In this document: piece by piece, positions 16,869-27,351 of the stretch | How positions within the stretch are numbered: position 1 is the stretch's first letter | How the letters are laid out: the number at the start of each line of letters is the position of its first letter | Source: Paracoccaceae bacterium | GTDB lineage: Bacteria > Pseudomonadota > Alphaproteobacteria > Rhodobacterales > Rhodobacteraceae | Length of the DNA stretch: 64,000 bases | NCBI GenBank assembly: GCA_028284705.1 | Contig: JANQRE010000023.1 | Span: forward strand, 1 to 64,000 | Direction: 5' to 3' | Position numbers and translations under genes: made by a program | Notes under the pieces: model-generated | What the model was told of the DNA's origin: nothing | The model's input: the letters and a program-made list of their open reading frames with translations, nothing else | Databases searched by the model: none

Positions 16869-17779
16869 GCCGAAACACGCTCCAATCCAAACCGTCGCCG
16901 CGTTTCATGCAAAATGAACCCCATTGAATAGTCACCTTCTGAAATCGTTCGCCAAATCGGACCCTGATGGTCCGGGCCGATCTGCTGAAGGACCACAAAC
17001 GCATCCACGAGATTCGTATCATGGCTGTAGCCGTAGCGTTGCAGCCAAACGGCGGTTTTTACAAATTCTTCGTGGTCCGATGCGGCAATGTCATACTCGA
17101 CACAAAGCCGACACGCCGTGCGTGTGAACTCGACATGTTGCATGGCCTGCCATTTGCGCCGTGTCAGGACGAAGGGCGCCGGATCGATCTCAGGTTCCGG
17201 GTCAACGCTGAGAACCGAGGCTGTCCAAACCTCTGGACGCAACTGCTCAACGGTGACGATGCGGTCGATTGCAGCAAAGAAGTGCGCGACCTCTCCGGGC
17301 TCCGCCTGTTGCAGGACGGCTGAGAGGAAATCCGGCTCAAAGAAACGGAAGAAGAACCGGTTGCCTTCCTCATCAGGCAACAGAGTGAATTTGCGAAGAT
17401 GCGCCCAAAGAGCATCGAAGCTCTGCGGTGAGCGGATCAGGATACCCGCCTGTCGGTCCCAGAGATGCCAGGCGGCCTCTCCGCGGGTCATCATGTTGCG
17501 CAGCAACTTCGCCTGCGGGGTCAACTCAACCAGCCAAGGGGCCACATCGGCATGTTCTTCGAAGGCTTCGCCGATGTAGAGGCACTGATGGCGCAGATTT
17601 TCCGCCATGCACATCTCAACGATCCCGGGCACTTTCGCACCATCGAGAACCGCAAAAAGCGCGATATCACCACCCAAAACGGGCTCTTCCAACAACTCGG
17701 GAACGATATCAGTCGCGCCGAACGTGTTTTCCAGCGGAACGAGGTCACTGATCTGGTCAATTCGCAGCTGGCTTGACAT
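16865..17779 (-). CDS. DUF4123 domain protein (T6SS effector adaptor/chaperone-like)
   Basis: ALFAVLDGAKVPGI...QCLYIG...APWLVELTP...WHLWDRQAGILIRSPQSFDALWAHLRKFTLLPDEEGNRFFFRFFEPDFLSAVL. Confidence 0.78.
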   Translation of the reverse strand: MSSQLRIDQISDLVPLENTFGATDIVPELLEEPVLGGDIALFAVLDGAKVPGIVEMCMAENLRHQCLYIGEAFEEHADVAPWLVELTPQAKLLRNMMTRGEAAWHLWDRQAGILIRSPQSFDALWAHLRKFTLLPDEEGNRFFFRFFEPDFLSAVLQQAEPGEVAHFFAAIDRIVTVEQLRPEVWTASVLSVDPEPEIDPAPFVLTRRKWQAMQHVEFTRTACRLCVEYDIAASDHEEFVKTAVWLQRYGYSHDTNLVDAFVVLQQIGPDHQGPIWRTISEGDYSMGFILHETRRRFGLERVSA

Positions 17780-18171
17780 GCAGCGGACGCTCTCAAAACG
17801 AAAACTCTATTGCAAGTCCAAAGCGTTAAATACCTTGTGATGGCTTCCACGCGAGCCAGCCCAGGTCATCAAAGGGCTCCGTTTCTATGGCCAAAGTCGC
17901 GTATCGGTGCCTCCATGCGGCAAGCTCTCGTTGCGTTTTTGCTACATGTTTGTTGCCTTGCCGCAATATCGCCACATTCCCGCCCGGGGCCTGCCCAACT
18001 CTCATGCTGAGCTGACCTAAGAGCAGCAAACATAAGAGGTACGCTATGGAGAATCGACCTCGCCCACCCGCGGATCGCGACGCGAAACCGCCGCAACCGC
18101 AAAAACCCGTGCGCTTCACGGATTGGGCAAGCATCTAGAAAACATCTCGGTACGGGCCTAGGCTTGGGCCC

Positions 18172-18510
18172 ATGTCCGACCCGATATCTTCGATCCGCAA
18201 TCTTGGCCCTGCCTATGAGCAGAGCTTCGCCAAGATCGGAATCACAACCGCAGATCAGCTTCGCGAGATTGGCGCAGATGAGGCTTATGGCCGTCTGCTC
18301 GCCGCTGGCACACGCCCGCATTTCATCGGCTACTACGTGCTTGTAATGGGGTTACAAGGGCGACCGTGGAACGATTGCAAGGGCAATGAGAAGCTTGAGC
18401 TGCGCAAACGGTTCGATGCACTCAAGGAAACACGTTTCAATAAGGAATTGAGCGGCTTAGAGCGTGTTCTTGATGAGATTGGCGTCGTCGAGCGGTCGCA
18501 AAATTCTTGA
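18172..18510 (+). CDS. TfoX C-terminal-domain-like protein
   Basis: SIRNLGPAYEQSFAKIGITTADQLREIGADEAYGRLL...LQGRPWNDC. Confidence 0.8.
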   Translation: MSDPISSIRNLGPAYEQSFAKIGITTADQLREIGADEAYGRLLAAGTRPHFIGYYVLVMGLQGRPWNDCKGNEKLELRKRFDALKETRFNKELSGLERVLDEIGVVERSQNS

Positions 18511-18541
18511 AATCACCGAATGTAAATACTATTTACATTAT

Positions 18542-18943
18542 ATGAACGAGGAGACAGACGGAACACTCGCCCGGCTCGACCGGATGGCATATGTGCTGGA
18601 AAACGTAATCCCGATCCCAGGAACCAATATCCGCTTTGGCCTTGATGCCGCCGCGGGTTTTGTGCCGGTTGTCGGTGACGTCATCATGCTCGTCCCGGCG
18701 AGCCATATTCTTCACACCGCACATCGAATGGGCGCATCTCGACGCCTTTTGATCCGCATGGGGCTCAATCTTGGCATCGACGTTATCGTTGGTATGGTCC
18801 CCCTCGTGGGTGACATCTTCGATATGGGCTGGAACGCAAATACCCGCAATGTCAACTTGTTACGCGGCTTTCTTGAGACGCGCGGCACTTACGATCTTGA
18901 TCTTCTGCCGATTGCAGTCGCCCCAGAGCAGACGACCTCTTAG
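18542..18943 (+). CDS. DUF4112 family membrane protein
   Basis: LDRMAYVLENVIPIPGTNIRFGLDAAAGFVPVVGDVI...IDVIVGMVPLVGDIFDMGWNANTRNVNLLR. Confidence 0.85.
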   Translation: MNEETDGTLARLDRMAYVLENVIPIPGTNIRFGLDAAAGFVPVVGDVIMLVPASHILHTAHRMGASRRLLIRMGLNLGIDVIVGMVPLVGDIFDMGWNANTRNVNLLRGFLETRGTYDLDLLPIAVAPEQTTS

Positions 18944-19009
18944 ACAAGGACCTGACAAGCGCGGCATTTCGCGGTTTAGTGCCTGCAAATTGATGATCTG
19001 TTGAGTGCC

Positions 19010-20227
19010 ATGGCCACAGAAACCGCTGAAAACCGCCTGCGCGACGCGTTGCGCCACCATTCCGAAGGGCGCGAGAAGGAAGCGCGCAAACTTATCCGCA
19101 ACCTGCCCCCTCTAAAGACCCTAACAGACCGGGCCGCTTATCTTCGGCTGAAGCGCGCTCTGGGGCAGCCAATGCCGGAGGATGAGGCGCGTCTCGACGT
19201 CGATTTGGCGAAGACAGCGTCGGAGTGGCAGGGGCATTACGATCAGGCTCGCGCGCTCTATCTGCTGGGGCGGACCCCTGAGGCATTGGAAGCGGCACTT
19301 GAAGCCCAAAAGGGCGGAATCGAGGATCGCGGACCTGCCCTCTTGCTGTTGAAAATCTATCTCGACCAGAAGGAGCCCGACAAAGCGGCGGATGCCATCC
19401 TCGCCACCGCCGCGGAACGCAAGAAGCCCGGCGGGTTGCTGCTGGCTGCTGCGAAGGTTCTCGGACAGGCCGGACATGGCGCGGCCGCTGAGCGATTGCT
19501 GGACGCCGCCGAGCCGCATCAGGGTGACGACCGCGCGGAGTTCGACTATGTCGCTGCAGGCATTCGCGGCACCGCCCCCGCAGACGCGGATCAAGGCAAG
19601 ATGGCTGCCGCAATCTTCGACAAATTCGCCAGCGACTATGACGAGGTTCTGGCCTCGATCGGCAACAACGGACCGCAACTGATCGGCAAGATGCTTGAGG
19701 CGCTGCCGATGGCGCGCAAAGGATCGATGCAAGTGCTGGACGCAGGCTGCGGGACCGGGCTATGCGGCGACATCCTCAAGCCCTATGCAAAGAACCTGCA
19801 AGGCGCTGATATCTCGGTGCCGATGCTTGAGAGGGCGAAGAAACGCAATTTATATCATGGACTTACGAGAACTGATCTAAATCAGCCGGCGACAATCCCC
19901 GCGGGCCCCTTCGATCTGATTGTCCTAGCGGACGTGTTGCTCTATTTCGGCGATCTTGCGCCGGTGTTGACGCCCCTGGTTCAGCGTATGAAACCGGGCG
20001 GTTGGATGCTGTTGACGGTTGAGGATGGCAGCGATCTGCCCAGCCCGGGCTATCAATTGGGCGCGTCTGGGCGGCACAAACATAGCGAGGCGCATGTGGC
20101 GCAGGCTTTGAATGCGGCGGGACTCGGCAAGACCAAATTCGAGATGCGCGAAACCCTGCGCCATGAATTTGGCATGCCCATTGCAGGGCTGGCGATGGCC
20201 GCTCAGAAGCCGATGCTCGCTTTTTGA
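19010..20227 (+). CDS. TPR-like + SAM-dependent methyltransferase
   Basis: VLDAGCGTGLCGDILKPYAKNLQGADISVPMLERAK; N-terminal helical repeats. Confidence 0.85.
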   Translation: MATETAENRLRDALRHHSEGREKEARKLIRNLPPLKTLTDRAAYLRLKRALGQPMPEDEARLDVDLAKTASEWQGHYDQARALYLLGRTPEALEAALEAQKGGIEDRGPALLLLKIYLDQKEPDKAADAILATAAERKKPGGLLLAAAKVLGQAGHGAAAERLLDAAEPHQGDDRAEFDYVAAGIRGTAPADADQGKMAAAIFDKFASDYDEVLASIGNNGPQLIGKMLEALPMARKGSMQVLDAGCGTGLCGDILKPYAKNLQGADISVPMLERAKKRNLYHGLTRTDLNQPATIPAGPFDLIVLADVLLYFGDLAPVLTPLVQRMKPGGWMLLTVEDGSDLPSPGYQLGASGRHKHSEAHVAQALNAAGLGKTKFEMRETLRHEFGMPIAGLAMAAQKPMLAF

Positions 20228-20350
20228 ATGTCTCTGGTCGCCCTGAAACGAACCTTCAGAGGCACCGCATTAACCAATTGACGGCCCGTCTCGATAAAAT
20301 TTTTAAGGACGATCTGGGGGTGCCCCAGAGAGCCCCCACCGCATGTGGAT

Positions 20351-20385
20351 AAAAAAAGACCCGCACCGGGTGCTCCGATGCGGGC
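20351..20385 (-). terminator. Rho-independent terminator downstream of ndk
   Basis: Minus strand: GGCCCGCA...TGCGGGTCTTTTTTT. Confidence 0.75.
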
Positions 20386-20412
20386 CAGCGATAAAATTTT
20401 TATCGGTAGAAG

Positions 20413-20835
20413 TTAACCGACCAGTTCCAGGCCGGAGAAGAAGTAGGCAATCTCTTCTTTCGCTGTGTCCGGTCCGTCCGAGCCATGCACCGAATTCTCG
20501 CCAATCGACAATGCGAATTCCTTGCGGATCGTGCCCTCATCCGCTTCCGCCGGGTTCGTGGCACCCATCACTTCGCGGTTTTTCGCAATCGCGTTCTCGC
20601 CTTCCAGGACCTGCACGACAATCGGTTCGGAGGACATGAATTCGCAGAGCTCGTCATAAAACGGGCGCTCTTTATGCACCGCGTAAAACACGCCCGCCTG
20701 CGCTTTGGTCAGATGGATACGTTTCTGCGCGATGACACGAAGGCCAGCCGCTTCCAGTTTAGCGACAATCGCCCCGGTGAGATTGCGTTTCGTGGCGTCG
20801 GGCTTGACGATCGAAAAGGTGCGTTCCAGTGCCAT
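20413..20835 (-). CDS. ndk: Nucleoside diphosphate kinase
   Basis: [23 protein letters not shown]...[20 protein letters not shown]. Confidence 0.97.
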   Translation of the reverse strand: MALERTFSIVKPDATKRNLTGAIVAKLEAAGLRVIAQKRIHLTKAQAGVFYAVHKERPFYDELCEFMSSEPIVVQVLEGENAIAKNREVMGATNPAEADEGTIRKEFALSIGENSVHGSDGPDTAKEEIAYFFSGLELVG

Positions 20836-20950
20836 GACAGCTCTCCTTGAATGAGTTTGCCGCCCTCTAGCATGGGGTCCAACCGGTGAAAACCCGACAA
20901 TTCACACCCGCCGATTGACACCGTCGCGCCGCTTCGTCACACCGCGCCCC

Positions 20951-22792
20951 ATGCTGATGATTTCGCAGATCACCTATGCCGTGGAGGGCCGCACGCTGTT
21001 CGAAGAGGCCTCCGCCATCATCCCGACCGGCCACAAGGTCGGGCTGGTTGGCCGTAATGGTACGGGCAAGACCACGCTGTTTCGTCTGATCCGCGGTGAA
21101 TTGAGCCTTGAGTCCGGGTCGATCACCCTGCCCGACCGCGCGCGGATCGGGGGTGTCGCCCAGGAGGTGCCGTCATCTGAGACCTCTTTGATCGACACCG
21201 TGCTGGCCGCTGATACCGAACGGGCATCCCTCCTAGCCGAGGCGGACAGGGCCACCGACCCAACCCGCATCGCCGAGATCCAAACCCGTCTCACCGATAT
21301 CGACGCCTGGTCCGCCGAAGCGCGCGCGGCATCCATCCTCTCCGGCCTCGGCTTCACTCATGCCGAGCAGCAGATGCCCTGCTCCGCTTTCTCCGGCGGC
21401 TGGCGCATGCGTGTCGCCTTGGCCGCCGTTCTGTTCTCTGAACCCGACGTTCTGCTCCTCGACGAACCCACCAACTACCTCGACCTCGAAGGCGCGCTGT
21501 GGCTTGAGACCTATCTCAGCCGCTATCCCCACACTGTTATCATCATCAGCCACGACCGCGCGCTGCTGAACCGCGCCGTCAACGCGATCCTCCATCTCGA
21601 ACACAAGCGCCTCACCTATTACACCGGCCCCTACGATCAATTCGCCAAACAGCGCGCCGCCAATCGCGCTGTGCAGGCGGCGGCCGCGAAGAAACAGGAA
21701 GCCCGCCGCGCCCATCTGCAAGCCTTCGTGGACCGCTTCAAAGCCAAAGCCTCGAAGGCGAAACAGGCGCAAAGCCGGGTGAAAATGCTGGAGAAGATGG
21801 AGGCAATCACGCTGCCTGAGGACCAGGCCCGCACGGTCTTCACTTTTCCCGAACCCGAGGAACTTTCGCCGCCCATTATCAACACTGAGTCCGCCTCGAC
21901 CGGCTATGGTGACGCGGTTGTACTAAGCCATCTTAATCTGCGCATCGATCAGGACGACCGCATCGCGCTTCTGGGCCGCAATGGCGAAGGCAAATCGACT
22001 CTAGCCAAGATGCTCTCCGACCGGTTGCCATTGATGGGCGGGCGAATGAACCGGTCGAACAAGCTACGCATTGGATTCTTCGCGCAACATCAGGTCGAGG
22101 AGCTTCGCATCGACGAAACCCCGCTGGATCACCTGTTCCGCGAGCGCCCAGCAGAGGGCCAGGCGAAACTGCGCGCGCGCCTCGCCTCGTTCGGCCTTGG
22201 CGCGGACCAGGCGGAGACAAAAGTTGGCAAGCTCTCCGGCGGACAGAAAGCACGCCTCTCCCTGCTGCTCGCCACCCTCCCCGCACCGCATCTGCTAATC
22301 CTCGACGAACCGACCAACCACCTCGATATCGAGAGCCGTGAAGCGCTGGTCGAAGCGCTCACCGCCTATTCCGGCGCCGTCATCGTCGTCAGTCACGATA
22401 TGCACCTGCTCTCTCTAGTTGCCGACCGGCTCTGGCTGGTGAAAGACGGTCGTGTTACGCCTTATACCGAGGACCTTCAGGCCTATCGCAAAATGCTTCT
22501 CGCCCCGCCTGAAAAGCCCTCCAAAGAGAAACCAAAACCTAAACGCGCCAGCCGTGATCAGGTGCTTGAGCTGCGTGCCCAGGTTCGCAAGGCCGAGGCT
22601 CGGGTTGAGAAACTGACCGAAATGCAGGACGAGTTGGCCAAGAGGCTTGCCGACCCGAAGGTGTATGAGGATGCGATGGCCAGCAAGCGCGCGGTCTGGC
22701 AGAAGAAATATGCCGAAGTGATGGATGCGCTCGACCGTGCTGAAGGTCTGTGGGTGTCGGCGCAAGAAAAACTCGACAAGGCAGAGGCTTAA
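20951..22792 (+). CDS. ABC-F family ATP-binding cassette protein
   Basis: Two ABC domains: GRNGTGKTT/FSGGWRMRVALA/LLDEPTNYLD and GRNGEGKST/LSGGQKARLSLLLA/ILDEPTNHLD. Confidence 0.95.
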   Translation: MLMISQITYAVEGRTLFEEASAIIPTGHKVGLVGRNGTGKTTLFRLIRGELSLESGSITLPDRARIGGVAQEVPSSETSLIDTVLAADTERASLLAEADRATDPTRIAEIQTRLTDIDAWSAEARAASILSGLGFTHAEQQMPCSAFSGGWRMRVALAAVLFSEPDVLLLDEPTNYLDLEGALWLETYLSRYPHTVIIISHDRALLNRAVNAILHLEHKRLTYYTGPYDQFAKQRAANRAVQAAAAKKQEARRAHLQAFVDRFKAKASKAKQAQSRVKMLEKMEAITLPEDQARTVFTFPEPEELSPPIINTESASTGYGDAVVLSHLNLRIDQDDRIALLGRNGEGKSTLAKMLSDRLPLMGGRMNRSNKLRIGFFAQHQVEELRIDETPLDHLFRERPAEGQAKLRARLASFGLGADQAETKVGKLSGGQKARLSLLLATLPAPHLLILDEPTNHLDIESREALVEALTAYSGAVIVVSHDMHLLSLVADRLWLVKDGRVTPYTEDLQAYRKMLLAPPEKPSKEKPKPKRASRDQVLELRAQVRKAEARVEKLTEMQDELAKRLADPKVYEDAMASKRAVWQKKYAEVMDALDRAEGLWVSAQEKLDKAEA

Positions 22793-22795
22793 GAG

Positions 22796-23422
22796 ATGGA
22801 CCTCACCTTCGCCATCACAGCGTTTGTGACGCTTTTTGTGGTCATCGACCCGATCGGCCTGACCCCGATGTTCGTGGCTCTCACGCAAGGCATGAGCGCC
22901 GCGCAGCGCCGTCGGATTGCCACCCGCGCCTGCCTTGCGGCCATCGTTATCCTGACGATTTTCGGCCTCGCCGGTGAAGAGGTGCTGGCCTTTATCGGCA
23001 TCTCGATGCCCGCCTTCCGCATCTCCGGCGGCATTCTGCTCTTCGTTACAGCCTTCGACATGCTCTTTGAACGCCGCGATCAGCGCCGGGAGAACCAGGC
23101 CGATGAGGGCGAAGCGCGCGACGATCCATCGATCTTCCCCCTTGCCATGCCGCTCATCGCCGGCGCGGGTGCTATGGCCACGATGATCCTGCTCGTAGGC
23201 TCTGCCAATGGAGACATCGCAAAAATCGCCACGGTGCATGCGGCCATGGCCATCGTCGTCGGTCTGGTCTTTGCCTTGGCCCAGACCGCCGGTCTGATGG
23301 AGCGCCTGCTGGGCCGCACTGGCATTAAGGTCGTCACCCGCCTGCTGGGCATGTTACTCGCCGCACTGGCGGTGCAATTCGTGCTCGATGGCCTGCGCGA
23401 TTTCGGTTTTGTGGCATCGTGA
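22796..23422 (+). CDS. MarC family membrane protein
   Basis: FVTLFVVIDPIGLTPMFVALTQGMS...FPLAMPLIAGAGAMATMILL. Confidence 0.92.
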   Translation: MDLTFAITAFVTLFVVIDPIGLTPMFVALTQGMSAAQRRRIATRACLAAIVILTIFGLAGEEVLAFIGISMPAFRISGGILLFVTAFDMLFERRDQRRENQADEGEARDDPSIFPLAMPLIAGAGAMATMILLVGSANGDIAKIATVHAAMAIVVGLVFALAQTAGLMERLLGRTGIKVVTRLLGMLLAALAVQFVLDGLRDFGFVAS

Positions 23423-23459
23423 CGGCTGCCTTCCTATATAGGAACAAAAGGAGGCAGGC

Positions 23460-24041
23460 ATGAGCGGCGATGACTATGGCAGATTGATCTATCTGGTCCT
23501 TCTGGGATCGGTGATCGCGGGCTATTTCTTCATGTCCAACCGCAACCGGCTGGGCGAGGTCGCCCGGGGCGCGATCCTTTGGGTGTTCATCTTCCTCGGC
23601 GTCGCTGTCACATATGGTCTCTGGAACGATATCTCGCGCACCATTCTGCCGCGCCAGAGCGTTTCCATGGAGACCGGCCAGATCGAGGCACCGCGCCGCG
23701 ATGACGGCCATTTCTACCTGACCCTGGAGCTAAACGACACGCCCGTCGAATTCGTCGTCGATACTGGAGCGACAGATGTCGTGCTCAGCCAGCGCGACGC
23801 GGAACGCATCGGAATTGACGTGGAGAATCTGGAGTTTAGCGGACGTGCTTCAACCGCCAATGGCACCGTGCGCACCGCCCGCATCCGCATCGAAGATGTC
23901 GCCATCAGCGGCATCACCGAGGAACCACTGCGGGCCTGGGTCAATGAGGGCGAGCTTGATACCTCCCTCTTGGGCATGTCCTACCTACAGCGCTATGACA
24001 GCGTTGAAATTCAGGGAAACCGCCTGCTTCTGACCCGCTGA
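23460..24041 (+). CDS. Retropepsin-like aspartic protease (TIGR02281-type)
   Basis: VEFVVDTGATDVVLSQRDAERIGID ... DTSLLGMSYLQRYDSVEIQGNRLLLTR. Confidence 0.9.
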   Translation: MSGDDYGRLIYLVLLGSVIAGYFFMSNRNRLGEVARGAILWVFIFLGVAVTYGLWNDISRTILPRQSVSMETGQIEAPRRDDGHFYLTLELNDTPVEFVVDTGATDVVLSQRDAERIGIDVENLEFSGRASTANGTVRTARIRIEDVAISGITEEPLRAWVNEGELDTSLLGMSYLQRYDSVEIQGNRLLLTR

Positions 24042-24158
24042 CCTCGATCTGGTCAAAAACACCCAAAACCCTAACCGCGCCACGTGCGCTCAGCTCCGAT
24101 CAACGCGTCACGCCCGCCCTCACGCTATGTCAAACCGGCGCGGGAGCGCGCATTTGGA

Positions 24159-24626
24159 TCACGCCTCCTGGGGCGGATGCTGAGCTTTCATTTCCCAGGC
24201 ACCACTTTCCTGCGACCAATATTGCGCCGTGGCTCTGGCCTCCGTCAGCGCCTTCCACTGCCCGCGTGCCGTTTGAACCGCCTCACCATCATGACCGTTG
24301 AAGACGATCATCGTTCGGGTCATCCCTGTCACTTCCGCCGGTGATACCTCAGCCCCATCAAATGAGACCAGGCACTCCGCCTCATTCTCAGGCGTGGTGA
24401 GGGTCAACAGGATCGGCTGATCGGCATCAAATCCGGACCCGGCAACCGCATGGGGCAGAAATCCTTCGTCGAGCCAAAGCTTTTCATCGAGCCAGTTCAA
24501 CCGGTCTTTCGTCACCCCACGCACCGCGACACGCCACCCTGCGCCGCGCGCGCGCTTCAGAAGCTGCGGTAGCGCCTGCTCGACCGATTGCCGGGTAAGA
24601 TGATAGAAGAAAACCTCGCCCATCAC
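24159..24626 (-). CDS. holC: DNA polymerase III chi subunit
   Basis: EVFFYHLTRQSVEQALPQLLKRARGAGWRVAVRG...LDEKLWLDEGFLPHAV; next to pepA. Confidence 0.93.
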   Translation of the reverse strand: MMGEVFFYHLTRQSVEQALPQLLKRARGAGWRVAVRGVTKDRLNWLDEKLWLDEGFLPHAVAGSGFDADQPILLTLTTPENEAECLVSFDGAEVSPAEVTGMTRTMIVFNGHDGEAVQTARGQWKALTEARATAQYWSQESGAWEMKAQHPPQEA

Positions 24627-26092
24627 TCCTCAAAATTATCTGCAATCAACCGGTTAAGCGCCCGTACCCCCCAGCCGGTGGCACCTTTCGGCGCAAAGGC
24701 GGTCTCGGATTTCACCGAGGCCACTCCGGCGATATCGAGATGGATCCACGGCGTCTCCGGCTTCACGAAACGCTGCAGAAACTGCGCGGCTGTGATCGAG
24801 CCCGCAGGGCGTCCACCGACATTTTTCATATCCGCGATCCGGCTTTTCAGCATCTCGTCATAGGCCTTGCCCATCGGCATGCGCCAGGCGCCCTCTTCCT
24901 CGGCCCCCGCGGCTTTCAGAAACGCATTGGCCAACGCGTCATTGTTGGAAAAGACGCCTGCATTTTCATGCCCCAACCCGATGATGATCGCGCCGGTCAG
25001 GGTCGCGAGATTGATGCAGCCCACCGGCTCAAACCGCTCCTGCGCGTACCAGAGCACGTCGGCCAGAACCAAACGCCCTTCGGCATCGGTGTTGATGATC
25101 TCCACCGTGTCGCCCTTCATCGAGGCCACCACATCGCCGGGACGGGTCGCATTGCCCGAGGGCATGTTTTCCACCAGCCCGACGAGGCCCACGACATTCG
25201 CTTTGGCTTTGCGTGCGGCCAGCGTCTTCATCACGCCGGAAACAACACCCGCGCCGCCCATATCCATGGTCATATCTTCCATGCCAGCCGCAGGTTTCAG
25301 CGAGATGCCGCCGGTGTCGAACACAACGCCCTTGCCGACCAGCGCGAAGGGCTTGTCCGCCTTCTTTCCGCCCTTCCACTGCATGACCACCACCTTCGAG
25401 GGGCTGTCAGAGCCCTGACCCACGCTCAAAAGCGTGCGCATGCCGAGCTTCTCGAGTTCTTTTTCCTCCAGCACCTCCACCTCGACACCCAGCGCCTCTA
25501 GCCCCTCTAGACGCGCGGCGAATTCCGACGTGGTCAGCACATTGGCCGGGTCATTGGTCAGATCGCGGGTGAAGAACACCCCCTCAGCGACGGCGGTTTG
25601 CACTTCAAGACCGCCTTCCAAGCCTTTGGGATCATTCACCATCAATGTCACAGACGGCGTGTCATCCTTATCACCCGTCTTGTGATCATCGAATGCATAG
25701 GCCCGCAACATGATCCCCAATGCGACCTCATCGGCACGGCGAAGATTGCCACAAAGAGCCGTCAGGCCCGTCTTGGTCAAAGCCTTGCCCAACGTGGCCC
25801 CTGCTTTGCGCGCCTCTGAAACCTGCGGCCTGCGCGGCAGTTTCACGATGTGAAGAGCATCTGCGCTCAGGTTCAGCGGAAAGGCCAAGGACAGCGCCTT
25901 GCCGGTCTCCAGTTTCTCAAACCGCTCGCTCGCAATCGCGCGTTTCACCGCCCCGCGCGTTAACCGGTTCACGCGCCGCGCTGTGGCGTCCAACGCCCCG
26001 TTTTCCGGCACAAAAACCGCAACAGCGCCGGTGAGATCGGCAATGGCGTCGAGGTCAGTTTCTATGAGCGATACGGGGACGGGGCTGGTCAT
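24623..26092 (-). CDS. pepA: Leucyl aminopeptidase
   Basis: GKGVVFDTGGISLKPAAGMEDMTMDMGGAGVV; NTDAEGRLVLADVLWYAQ. Confidence 0.96.
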   Translation of the reverse strand: MTSPVPVSLIETDLDAIADLTGAVAVFVPENGALDATARRVNRLTRGAVKRAIASERFEKLETGKALSLAFPLNLSADALHIVKLPRRPQVSEARKAGATLGKALTKTGLTALCGNLRRADEVALGIMLRAYAFDDHKTGDKDDTPSVTLMVNDPKGLEGGLEVQTAVAEGVFFTRDLTNDPANVLTTSEFAARLEGLEALGVEVEVLEEKELEKLGMRTLLSVGQGSDSPSKVVVMQWKGGKKADKPFALVGKGVVFDTGGISLKPAAGMEDMTMDMGGAGVVSGVMKTLAARKAKANVVGLVGLVENMPSGNATRPGDVVASMKGDTVEIINTDAEGRLVLADVLWYAQERFEPVGCINLATLTGAIIIGLGHENAGVFSNNDALANAFLKAAGAEEEGAWRMPMGKAYDEMLKSRIADMKNVGGRPAGSITAAQFLQRFVKPETPWIHLDIAGVASVKSETAFAPKGATGWGVRALNRLIADNFEE

Positions 26093-26217
26093 GGCGACTC
26101 TCATTGTTGAAGGGTTTGAACCCTTGCTAGCCTGCCCCTGCCCGGATGACCAGAACACCCTGTTTCTTTTGGCAAAGATCGGATAAAACTTCGGGAAAAA
26201 GTAAAAAGGGGACGCAG

Positions 26218-27351
26218 TTGGCACGATTCGACAGATACATGCTGTCGCAGCTTCTGATCCTGTTTGGCTTCTTTTCGCTCGTTCTGGTCTCGGTCTATTG
26301 GGTCAATCGGGCCATTCGCATTTTCGACAATCTCATCGGCGGCGGGCAGACGGCCTGGGTGTTTCTTGAGTTCACCATGCTCACCCTGCCCTATGTGATC
26401 CTCGTGGTGCTGCCCATCGCGGCTTTTGTGGCAGCGATCTATGTCACCAATCGCCTCAGCGCAGAATCCGAGATGGTCGTTCTGCAGACCTCAGGCGCCA
26501 GTTCCGCCCGCATCGCACGACCGGTTTTCTATTTCGGCGTGATCGTCGCCCTTCTTGTGGCGGCTTTGGCCCATCTTCTTGTCCCCGCAGCCCGCACCGA
26601 ACTTGCCTGGCGCAGTCAGGAAGTGAGCCAGGACATCACCGCTCGTTTCCTAAAGGAAGGGCAATTCCTGCACCCGTCAACCAATATCACGGTTTATATT
26701 CAACGGATTACGCCCCTTGGGGAATTCCAGGAACTGTTCCTCGAAGACAAGCGCGACCCCATGGCGCAGGTGACCTACACCGCCGAAACTGCGCTTCTGG
26801 TGCCCGGCGATGATGGTCCGCGTTTGGTCATGTCGAACGGCCTTGCGCAGACATTTCGCCCTGAAACGGGTCGCCTCAGCACCGTGACCTTCGACAACTT
26901 CGCCTATGACATTGGCGGGTTGATGGATCCCTCCACTCAGCGCCTCCGCGACCTGGCAGAGCTTCCGACCCCAATCCTGCTCAACCCAAGCGAACAGGAC
27001 CTGGCCAATTCAAACGGCACTCGGGCGAGCTTCCTGGCAGAGGCTCATGGTCGCTTTGCGCGTTCCCTTCTGTCGATTTTCGTGCCCATGATGGGTTTCG
27101 CGGCGTTGCTGATCGGTGGCTTTTCGCGCTTCGGCGTCTGGAAACAGGTGGTCGGTGCAGTCGTACTGATCATCCTGGTGCAAATGGCCGCGAACACCAC
27201 AGAAGAGATCGCCCGCGGCGACGCGTCGCTCTGGTGGACAATCTATCTCGCCCCGGCCATGGCGGCGGCGCTTTCATTCATTCTAATAGCAATCTCCTCC
27301 GCCCAGCGCTTAAGGAACCCGTTTCGACGAGACAAAGAGGTCGCAGCATGA
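26218..27351 (+). CDS. lptF: LPS export permease LptF (TTG start)
   Basis: LARFDRYMLSQLLILFGFFSLVLVSVYWVNRA; YjgP/YjgQ permease pattern; overlaps lptG. Confidence 0.92.
   Translation: MARFDRYMLSQLLILFGFFSLVLVSVYWVNRAIRIFDNLIGGGQTAWVFLEFTMLTLPYVILVVLPIAAFVAAIYVTNRLSAESEMVVLQTSGASSARIARPVFYFGVIVALLVAALAHLLVPAARTELAWRSQEVSQDITARFLKEGQFLHPSTNITVYIQRITPLGEFQELFLEDKRDPMAQVTYTAETALLVPGDDGPRLVMSNGLAQTFRPETGRLSTVTFDNFAYDIGGLMDPSTQRLRDLAELPTPILLNPSEQDLANSNGTRASFLAEAHGRFARSLLSIFVPMMGFAALLIGGFSRFGVWKQVVGAVVLIILVQMAANTTEEIARGDASLWWTIYLAPAMAAALSFILIAISSAQRLRNPFRRDKEVAA

Noticed and set aside
16017-16931. 304-aa plus-strand ORF
   Set aside because: Antisense to the candidate effector gene; the minus-strand frame couples cleanly to the DUF4123 gene.
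18046-18138. 30-aa ORF MENRPRPPADRDAKPPQPQKPVRFTDWASI
   Set aside because: Very short, proline-rich; no supporting evidence beyond an upstream purine stretch.
22415-23239. 274-aa minus-strand ORF
   Set aside because: Antisense to the ABC-F and marC genes; His/Arg/Asp-rich shadow translation.
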